DNA of 64,000 nucleotides, from NCBI RefSeq assembly GCF_013213835.1, contig NZ_JABSSU010000004.1, forward strand, positions 529,250-593,249. Reading direction: 5' to 3'. Shown piece after piece: positions 58,154 to 64,000 of the stretch. Each line of letters opens with the position of its first letter. Position 1 is the stretch's first letter. The position numbers were made by a program, and so were the translations under genes. Under the pieces are notes generated by a model. The model had not been told where the DNA came from. It saw only the letters and a list, made by a program, of their open reading frames with translations, and ran no database searches. The DNA comes from Winogradskyella sp. Lineage in GTDB: Bacteria; Bacteroidota; Bacteroidia; Flavobacteriales; Flavobacteriaceae.

Positions 58154-58681
58154 ATGTTAAAGAAGTTATTCTCACTAGTTTTTGTTGTAGCCTTATTTAT
58201 TTCATGTAGTAGTTCGGATGATGGTGGAGGTGGTGAAAGCAATTGTGCAGATCCATTAAATCAAACTGCGCAAGGAAATTTTAGAGGCGACAACTTTGTC
58301 TCACCTGGTGGTACATTTATTCTTGCACCTGGTGGAAATAATGGATATTCTTGTACAATTTACGTCGAAAATAGGACTAATAACGATTGTGTATTTCCAG
58401 AATTTGGAAATGGTCTAGGTGACCAAGATTCAATTAAATTTCTAATAGATGATTTAAGTTTATCATCATATAACTATACCGATACGGGCGGATCAGCTAT
58501 TAACTTTAATAGAATAGAGGCAAATTCAGTAACTACTACGGCAGAATTTGCAACTTGTGGTACAGTAACCATTACTGCGTATGATGCAAATGCAGAAACT
58601 TTAACAGGAACTATTACAGCAAATGGACAAGACGGAAGTCAGATTAATGGAACATTTGTATTAGACCTTTGTGTATTTTAA
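58154..58681 (+). CDS. Small lipoprotein of unknown function
   Basis: The protein has 175 residues. MLKKLFSLVFVVALFISC is a lipoprotein signal with Cys18, followed by an SSSDDGGGG linker typical of surface-displayed Bacteroidota lipoproteins, where acidic residues after the Cys act as an export signal. The rest is Asn/Thr/Gly-rich and probably all beta, with four further Cys (near 31, 63, 75 and 136) and one close to the C-terminus. I do not recognise a family. It lies 45 bp after the exporter operon and 9 bp before tsaB. Confidence 0.8.
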   Translation: MLKKLFSLVFVVALFISCSSSDDGGGGESNCADPLNQTAQGNFRGDNFVSPGGTFILAPGGNNGYSCTIYVENRTNNDCVFPEFGNGLGDQDSIKFLIDDLSLSSYNYTDTGGSAINFNRIEANSVTTTAEFATCGTVTITAYDANAETLTGTITANGQDGSQINGTFVLDLCVF

Positions 58682-58690
58682 ACATTTACG

Positions 58691-59362
58691 TTGGCATATA
58701 TATTAAATATAGAAACAGCAACAACGAATTGTTCAGTCTCTCTGTCTAAAGATGGGGAGATTTTAGTTTTAAAAGAGGATAATAGTGCTGGTTACTCGCA
58801 TGCAGAAACACTTCACGTATATATTAATGACGTTTTTAATGATGCTAAATTAAACCGAAAAGATGTTGATGCTATTGCGGTAAGTAAAGGTCCTGGGTCT
58901 TACACAGGTTTACGTATTGGTGTGTCTTCTGCAAAAGGACTAAGTTATGCTTTAAATAAACCGCTGATTTCTGTAGATACATTAGAGAGTTTAGCGCATC
59001 AAGTAAAGATTGATGATGGCCATATTGTGCCAATGCTAGACGCAAGACGCATGGAGGTGTACTCTGCAATTTATAATCACAAACATCAATTATATCGTGA
59101 AATAAAAGCTGAGGTACTGACTGAAAATAGTTATAACAAACTGTTAGAAAATGGTAAAGTTTATTTTATTGGTAATGGGGTTGAAAAGACTAAAAATCTT
59201 ATAAATCATCCTAATGCTTATTACATTGAAGGTAAATTACCATCTGCTAATGAAATGGCTTTGCTTTCGGATATAAAGTATAAAAAAAGCGACATCGAAG
59301 ATGTCGCCTATTTTGAACCTTATTACTTAAAGGATTTTGTGATCATCAAAAAGAAGTCTTAA
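58691..59362 (+). CDS. tsaB: tRNA threonylcarbamoyladenosine biosynthesis protein TsaB
   Basis: The protein has 223 residues, starting at TTG 58691 so as to keep the conserved N-terminal strand AYILNIETATTNCSVSLS. TsaB partners TsaD in making t6A37 in tRNAs that read ANN codons. Other family motifs are VSKGPGSYTGLRIGVSSAKG near 65-84 and PMLDARRMEVYSAIY near 115. The last residues KKSDIEDVAYFEPYYLKDF include codons that double as a hairpin (59289-59307). The stop overlaps the convergent mscS-like gene by 4 bp. Confidence 0.94.
   Translation: MAYILNIETATTNCSVSLSKDGEILVLKEDNSAGYSHAETLHVYINDVFNDAKLNRKDVDAIAVSKGPGSYTGLRIGVSSAKGLSYALNKPLISVDTLESLAHQVKIDDGHIVPMLDARRMEVYSAIYNHKHQLYREIKAEVLTENSYNKLLENGKVYFIGNGVEKTKNLINHPNAYYIEGKLPSANEMALLSDIKYKKSDIEDVAYFEPYYLKDFVIIKKKS
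59282..59307 (-). terminator. Minus-strand terminator for the mscS-like gene, embedded in tsaB
   Basis: Read on the minus strand, GCGACATC, loop TTC and GATGTCGC form a perfect 8-bp stem followed by seven T (59288 down to 59282). It lies about 50 bp past the mscS stop, wholly within the tsaB coding sequence. Confidence 0.8.
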
Positions 59363-60165
59363 CCTTGTTTTTGTATTTCTACTGAATGAGGATAAGGGAT
59401 TTCAATACCAGCAGCATCTAAAGCGATTTTCACATTTTCGTGAACATCAAAATAAACATCCCAATAATCTGCTACATTGGCCCAAGGTCTAACAGCAAAA
59501 TTAACAGAACTATCAGCGAGTTCAGAAACATTTACAGTTGGCACTGGATCCTTAAGTACTTTTGGATGTGAAGTTAAAACACCCATTAATACATCTTTAG
59601 TTTGTTTAATGTCAGCATCGTAACTTACTCCAAAGGTAAGATCAACTCTCAACTGACCTTCTGCTGTATAATTGACAATATTTCCATTAGATAAAGCACC
59701 ATTAGGGATTATAACCAACTTATTCTCCGGAGTATTAAGCTGTGTTATGAAAATTTGAATCTCCTTAACCACACCCAATTCACCTTGTGCCTCTATTAAA
59801 TCACCAACTTTAAATGGCTTAAAAATCATTATAAGTGCACCTCCAGCGAAGTTAGATAAGGATCCTTGCAGGGCTAAACCAATGGCTAAACCTGCGGCAC
59901 CAATGATTGCTGCGAAGGAGGTTGTTGCTACTCCTAGTTTAGAAATTACTGTGACAAATAGTAAAATCTTTAATGTCCAGCTCAAGAGGTTTTCCAAAAA
60001 TTTTTGTAATGTTTCGTCAACACCACGTTTTTTCATAACGCTTTTGGACATATTAATCACAAACTTGATTAATATTAGACCTATGATTAAAATGGCTAAA
60101 GCAGTTAGAACTTTTGGGGTGTAATCTATTAACAGTTCTTTAAATTTTTCTATGTAATCTTCCAT
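59359..60165 (-). CDS. Small-conductance mechanosensitive channel (MscS family)
   Basis: The protein has 268 residues, near the size of E. coli MscS. Three helices lie at about 17-37, 57-77 and 82-112. The third is the pore-lining, Gly/Ala-rich GAAGLAIGLALQGSLSNFAG. The beta domain follows with FKPFKVGDLIEAQGELGVVK and VIIPNGALSNGNIVNYT. It releases solutes on hypo-osmotic shock. It lies 72 bp downstream of the NifU-family gene on the same strand, possibly cotranscribed, and converges on tsaB. Confidence 0.94.
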   Translation of the reverse strand: MEDYIEKFKELLIDYTPKVLTALAILIIGLILIKFVINMSKSVMKKRGVDETLQKFLENLLSWTLKILLFVTVISKLGVATTSFAAIIGAAGLAIGLALQGSLSNFAGGALIMIFKPFKVGDLIEAQGELGVVKEIQIFITQLNTPENKLVIIPNGALSNGNIVNYTAEGQLRVDLTFGVSYDADIKQTKDVLMGVLTSHPKVLKDPVPTVNVSELADSSVNFAVRPWANVADYWDVYFDVHENVKIALDAAGIEIPYPHSVEIQKQG

Positions 60166-60237
60166 ATTCTTTTATTTATAGTTTTATGTGTTAGTATGAT
60201 TTAGAAACAGAAAAAATTCATTGGTCACATTCCACTA

Positions 60238-61134
60238 TTATCCATTTATAGCATTAACAGTTATTGAGGTATCATTAAGCATTTCTCTGAGCATATTTTC
60301 TATCCCATTTTTCAAGGTGAAAGTAGAAGACGGGCAACCACTGCACGCACCCTGTAATAAAACTTCTACTTTTTTAGTTTTGTCGTCATAAGATCTGAAT
60401 TCTATATTTCCACCATCACTTGCTACAGCTGGTTTTACGTATTCTTCAAGAATATTTACAATGTTTTTTGAAGTATCATCCAAAGCCTCAAACTTACGTT
60501 CAATAGCTTCTTCAGTCTTATTTAGTTTTTTCGGTGCATCATCATTTAATATAGTTTTTCCTTGCTCTACATAAGATTTAATAAATTCGCGAAGTTGTAG
60601 TGTGATCTCTTCCCATTCGATAATATCAAACTTAGTAATGGAGATAAAGTTCTTCTCCATATAAACGTTTTTCACAAAAGGAAACTGAAATAGTTCAGTT
60701 GCCAAAGGAGAAGGCTTAGCTTCTTCTATAGATGTAAACTCATACAAATTTGGGACTAACACCTTATTACAAACAAATTTTAAAACACTTGGGTTTGGTG
60801 TACTCTCCGCATAAACAGTTACAGCAGCTTTTGGTTTAGAAGCATCCTCAGTAACTACTATACCATTGCCAGACAAGTAATTTTCAATTTGTTCTGCAAC
60901 TTCATCTTGTACGTCCTTCCATTCAACAATATTATAGCGTTCAACTGCAATGAAATTAGATGCTATATAGACTTTTTTTACAAATGGTAGATAGAATAAT
61001 TGTTGAGCCAAAGGTGAGTTTTTGGCATCATCAATATTATTAAATTCATAACTATTATGATTAGTTAAAAAGCGGTCTGCTTCAAACTTAATGATAGTTT
61101 CGTTAGAAGTGGGTATGATAGATATTTTTGTCAT
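60238..61134 (-). CDS. NifU-family iron-sulfur scaffold with two Nfu N-terminal domains
   Basis: The protein has 298 residues from the ATG at 61134; a TTG at 61152 lies inside the -7 box and is unlikely. Two successive Nfu N domains are seen: 1-90 (NSPLAQQLFYLPFVKKVYIA) and about 108-190 (KPSPLATELFQFPFVKNVYM). A NifU-like C-terminal domain near 220-298 carries GACSGCPSSTF, whose CxxC binds a labile [4Fe-4S] cluster between two subunits. Cytoplasmic Fe-S carrier proteins of this sort deliver clusters to apoproteins, of which this window has several (ActB, QueG). Most homologues outside Bacteroidota have only one N domain. Confidence 0.92.
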   Translation of the reverse strand: MTKISIIPTSNETIIKFEADRFLTNHNSYEFNNIDDAKNSPLAQQLFYLPFVKKVYIASNFIAVERYNIVEWKDVQDEVAEQIENYLSGNGIVVTEDASKPKAAVTVYAESTPNPSVLKFVCNKVLVPNLYEFTSIEEAKPSPLATELFQFPFVKNVYMEKNFISITKFDIIEWEEITLQLREFIKSYVEQGKTILNDDAPKKLNKTEEAIERKFEALDDTSKNIVNILEEYVKPAVASDGGNIEFRSYDDKTKKVEVLLQGACSGCPSSTFTLKNGIENMLREMLNDTSITVNAING

Positions 61135-61149
61135 TTCAATTCTTTTTTG

Positions 61150-61157
61150 CAAAAATA
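61150..61157 (-). promoter_or_regulatory. -7 element of the NifU-family gene
   Basis: Read on the minus strand this is TATTTTTG, a full TAnnTTTG match ending 15 bp before the ATG at 61134. No TTG is at a suitable upstream distance. Confidence 0.5.
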
Positions 61158-61323
61158 TGAAATATCAAAATTATACGTTAAGCCTTTATATTATGTTTTC
61201 TAGCTAAATTCTTGAATAGATTGATATAATTTGTTTAAATTTCGTACTTGTTTAAAAATGACATAGTTCAAATTGCGCTCTAAGTTGTTTTAAAAACTAA
61301 CTAACAGAAAAATAAGGACCTTC

Positions 61324-61347
61324 TTAGATGTTATTTATAATATCTAA
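61324..61347 (+). promoter_or_regulatory. Leader hairpin before the large surface protein gene
   Basis: TTAGATGTTA (61324-61333) pairs with TAATATCTAA (61338-61347), including one G-T pair, around a TTTA loop. It ends 14 bp before the ATG at 61362. There is no T run, so it is a leader structure or a binding site and not a terminator. No convincing promoter box was found in 61135-61361. Confidence 0.35.
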
Positions 61348-61361
61348 CGTCCAATCGACTT

Positions 61362-64000
61362 ATGAAAAAGATATTCTACGCAATAGCATTAGTGCTGTCT
61401 TTCATTGGATATTCACAAGATGTTGTAATGGAAAATGGCGTCTTCAATAGATGTGCGCCAGATAGACTTTTAGATTCAGGTGGTGAATTTGGGAATTATG
61501 GTGATAATGAGAATTTCACGACAACTATTTGTCCGCAAAACGTTGATGATTTTATAATTTTAGAATTTACTCAATTTGTAACTCAATTGAATGTAGATTT
61601 CTTGGTTATTTATGATGGTGATGACACAACCGCACCTGTTCTCGGTACCTTTTCTGGTCCAGTACCAATCGGTACAATATCAGCATCGGATACTAATGTG
61701 TCGGGATGTTTAACCTTAGAATTTACATCAGATGGATCTGGTAGTGGCCCTGGTTGGATAGCCAACATTCTATGTGCATCACCTTGTCAAGATATTGTTG
61801 CCTCAATTGACGGTACAGTTCCGGAACCGAACGGATCTGGTGTTGTCGTTGTGACACCAGGTGAAAATATAGATTTTTCTGGTAGTGCGACTTTTTCTCA
61901 GGATGGAACAGGAGCTAGCTATGAATGGAATTTTGGAGATTTTAATACTGCAACTGGTGAGAATGTTTCTCATTCATATGCAACCGCAGGAACTTATAAC
62001 GTTACGTTGATTGTAGAAGATACTAATCCTCAGGGCTGTACAGGTTTAGCAAACATAACTGTAATAGTTTTAGGTCCATTCATTGAAGTTGATCAATCAA
62101 CTTATACTGACGTTCAGTTAATAGAAGATGTTTTAGTTAATAGTCCATGCGCCTCTGTTTCAAACGTAATTAGTTCTACAGGTTCTGATTTTGGCTCTAC
62201 AAATGGTATTGGTTATTTTGTTAGTGATGGTATAAATTTCAACTTTACAGAAGGTATTCTTTTAACTACTGGAGATGCCGAAAATGCAGAAGGTCCTGAA
62301 CAAGGTACTCTCAGTGATGGCAATGGCGCTTGGCCTGGTGATACAGATTTAGAAAATGCAATTGGATTAACTCCAGGAATAACTAACAACGCCTCTTTTA
62401 TCCAGTTCGATTTTGTGCCATTGGCGGATAACATAAGTTTTAATTACATATTTGCTTCTGAAGAATACGGGACTTTTCAATGTAGTTTTACCGATGCATT
62501 TGCTTTTTTATTAACTAATAATAATACAGGTGTAACAGAGAATATAGCCATAGTACCTGGTACCACAGATGTGGTTTCCGTTTTAAATGTACGAGACCAA
62601 GCACATAATGGTGGTTGTAATTCCGTAAATCCCGAGTTTTTTGACGTGTTTTATGGTGCTACCGGACAACCACCAGCTAATGCACCCATTGATTTTAGAG
62701 GATACACAACAAGAATGGCTGCAACTTCTGCAGTGGTACCAAATGATAGTTACACTATAAAATTAGTAATTGCTGATGATCAAGACACAGCATTCGATGC
62801 TGCGGTTTTTTTAGAGGCAGGAAGTTTTGATTTAGGTGGTGATTTAGGTGATGATATTACTATTGCAGCTGGTACTGCAGAATGTGGTGGTGAATCAATT
62901 ACACTTGATACAGGTGTTACAACTGCCAATCACGTTTGGTACTTTGAAGGTACTGAAATACCTGGTGAAACAAGTTCTACAATTACCATTACTCAAGGTG
63001 GTACTTATTCCGTAGATGTTGTTTTTACTGGTGTATGTCAAACTTCTGATTCCATTTTGGTTGAGTTTAGACCAAGTCCTCAATTGAATCCTGTGCCTGA
63101 TTTAATTGGCTGTAGTGCTACGGGTATAGCAGATTTTGATTTAAGTTTAAACGATGATGACGTATTAGGTGTACAAGATCCATTGGATTTTGTAATTAGC
63201 TACCATTTATCGGAACAAGATGCTATAGACAATATAGGTGCCTTACCAACAACCTACACGAACACGGTTAATCCACAAGAAATATGGGTGCGTTTGGCAG
63301 ATAATTCACAAACTTGTTTTATTACAAATTCATTCTTCTTGTCGGCATCTACTCAGCCAACGATAAATACAGTTCCAGATTTAGAATTGTGTGACGACCT
63401 TTCAGAAGATGGGATTGAGGAATTCGATTTAAGTTTACAAAGTTTAGGTGTATTAGGGCCACAATCAGATGTTAATTACAATGTTACTTATCACTTAAGT
63501 GCAACAGATGCACAGTCTGGTGTAGGTGCTTTACCGTTATTATTTTCTAATACCGTAAATCCACAAGAAATATTTGTAAGAATTGAGAGTGTAACAGATG
63601 CCAATTGTTTTAGCGCATCCGCTGTTCCTGAATTTAATTTAGTCGTATTACCACTTGATGATGCTTCTTTTACAATGGATAATATTGAGTGTAATGCAGC
63701 TGAAGCTCAAATTACAGGTTTAAACGGTGGAACTTTTGTTTTAAATCCAGATCCAATGGACGGTACCGTAATTGATCCTGTAACAGGTGAAGTTTCAAAT
63801 GCTGTACCTAATACCGTTTATACTGTTGAGTATACAACCGCTGGAGTTTGTCCGACTTCAGAAACTTTTTCATTCACAACTCTTCCGCCTGACGACTCAA
63901 CCTTCAGTATAGTTCCTACATGTGAAGGTGGTTTTGTAGACATGGTAGTTACGCCTGGAGGTATATTCAGTTTTAATCCTGATCCTATGGATGGTGTGGT
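61362..64000 (+). CDS. Large multidomain surface protein with CUB-like, PKD and choice-of-anchor L domains (3' end outside the window)
   Basis: The frame opens at the ATG at 61362 and stays open for 879 codons to the window edge. A signal peptide (MKKIFYAIALVLSFIGYSQ) is followed by a CUB-like domain at about 45-140 (VDFLVIYDGDDTTAPVLGTF) and a PKD domain at about 150-235 (YEWNFGD, GTYNVTL). A choice-of-anchor L domain covers about 240-490 (FNYIFASEEYGTFQCSFTDA). An Ig-like module and repeated modules come after about 495. Such flavobacterial proteins usually end in a type IX secretion sorting domain with a gliding-associated C-terminus, here unseen. The likely role is adhesion at the cell surface. 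Confidence 0.9.
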   Translation, partial: MKKIFYAIALVLSFIGYSQDVVMENGVFNRCAPDRLLDSGGEFGNYGDNENFTTTICPQNVDDFIILEFTQFVTQLNVDFLVIYDGDDTTAPVLGTFSGPVPIGTISASDTNVSGCLTLEFTSDGSGSGPGWIANILCASPCQDIVASIDGTVPEPNGSGVVVVTPGENIDFSGSATFSQDGTGASYEWNFGDFNTATGENVSHSYATAGTYNVTLIVEDTNPQGCTGLANITVIVLGPFIEVDQSTYTDVQLIEDVLVNSPCASVSNVISSTGSDFGSTNGIGYFVSDGINFNFTEGILLTTGDAENAEGPEQGTLSDGNGAWPGDTDLENAIGLTPGITNNASFIQFDFVPLADNISFNYIFASEEYGTFQCSFTDAFAFLLTNNNTGVTENIAIVPGTTDVVSVLNVRDQAHNGGCNSVNPEFFDVFYGATGQPPANAPIDFRGYTTRMAATSAVVPNDSYTIKLVIADDQDTAFDAAVFLEAGSFDLGGDLGDDITIAAGTAECGGESITLDTGVTTANHVWYFEGTEIPGETSSTITITQGGTYSVDVVFTGVCQTSDSILVEFRPSPQLNPVPDLIGCSATGIADFDLSLNDDDVLGVQDPLDFVISYHLSEQDAIDNIGALPTTYTNTVNPQEIWVRLADNSQTCFITNSFFLSASTQPTINTVPDLELCDDLSEDGIEEFDLSLQSLGVLGPQSDVNYNVTYHLSATDAQSGVGALPLLFSNTVNPQEIFVRIESVTDANCFSASAVPEFNLVVLPLDDASFTMDNIECNAAEAQITGLNGGTFVLNPDPMDGTVIDPVTGEVSNAVPNTVYTVEYTTAGVCPTSETFSFTTLPPDDSTFSIVPTCEGGFVDMVVTPGGIFSFNPDPMDGV
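63096..63620 (+). repeat. Two tandem ~85-residue modules in the surface protein
   Basis: Within the coding region, a module with PDLIGC, EFDLSL-like, SYHLSEQDA, IGALP and NTVNPQEIWVRL (about 63096-63320) recurs with PDLELC, EFDLSLQSLGVLG, TYHLSATDA, VGALP and NTVNPQEIFVRI (about 63370-63620). A second repeat type, GGTFVLNPDPMDGTV, recurs as GGIFSFNPDPMDGVV just before the window ends. Confidence 0.75.

Noticed and set aside
1..64000. Search for insertion sequences, phage genes, toxin-antitoxin pairs, CRISPR-Cas or other defence systems
   Set aside because: No transposase, integrase, Cas, nuclease-toxin or defence motif was recognised in any convincing frame.

Overview
The window is a chromosomal segment from a member of the Bacteroidota, almost certainly a Flavobacteriaceae species and probably marine. 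The evidence is the low G+C content, SprA (type IX secretion and gliding), an alternative complex III operon joined to an aa3-type oxidase, DUF2723 and LruC proteins, a choice-of-anchor L surface protein, and repeated flavobacterial promoter elements (TTG, 19-21 nt, TAnnTTTG). I see no insertion sequence, prophage, CRISPR array or rRNA. Nearly all of it is core genome.

Layout. 1-4588: the 5' part of a GH92 alpha-mannosidase lipoprotein gene (minus strand, runs off the window), a LruC-domain lipoprotein, a membrane metallophosphoesterase and a thioredoxin-fold protein without catalytic cysteines. 4569-9957: a minus-strand polysaccharide deacetylase and a DUF2723 GT-C-like membrane protein, then tRNA-Gln(UUG) and a tandem universal stress protein. 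10013-14627: promoter, hairpin leader, rimP-nusA-infB and terminator, followed by a convergent SPOR-domain gene. 15155-26922: one long respiratory operon, actABCDEF then coxB and coxA. 26926-33273: ruvB, a P450, queG, maeB and ruvA. 33279-45338: sprA, gcvH, a VanZ-like gene, two tonB-like genes and a RemB-like outer-membrane protein. 45386-50888: a second respiratory block (cyoE, two subunit III genes, subunit IV, an unrecognised membrane-anchored protein, SCO, DUF420 and a 78-residue CAMC protein). 51011-58108: a MacB-type ABC exporter operon with two permeases, two adaptors and a TolC-like channel. 58154-61134: a lipoprotein, tsaB, mscS and a NifU-family gene. 61362 onward: a giant surface protein truncated by the window edge.

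How the genes work together. Alternative complex III takes electrons from quinol, and the aa3 oxidase passes them to oxygen. The cyoE block supplies heme modification, the remaining subunits and probable copper insertion. SprA is the outer-membrane pore of type IX secretion. The large surface protein at the right edge is the sort of cargo that pathway exports. The TonB/TonB/RemB set sits directly downstream of sprA.

The observations most worth a second look are these: a TonB C-terminal-like domain present in three successive genes and fused to an outer-membrane barrel in the third; a terminator-shaped hairpin in the rimP leader; an mscS terminator encoded inside tsaB; a canonical EF-hand loop within a DUF420 protein beside a tiny CxxC protein; and a helix-hairpin-helix tail on ActC. 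I did not find a clearly new multi-gene defence or mobile system.
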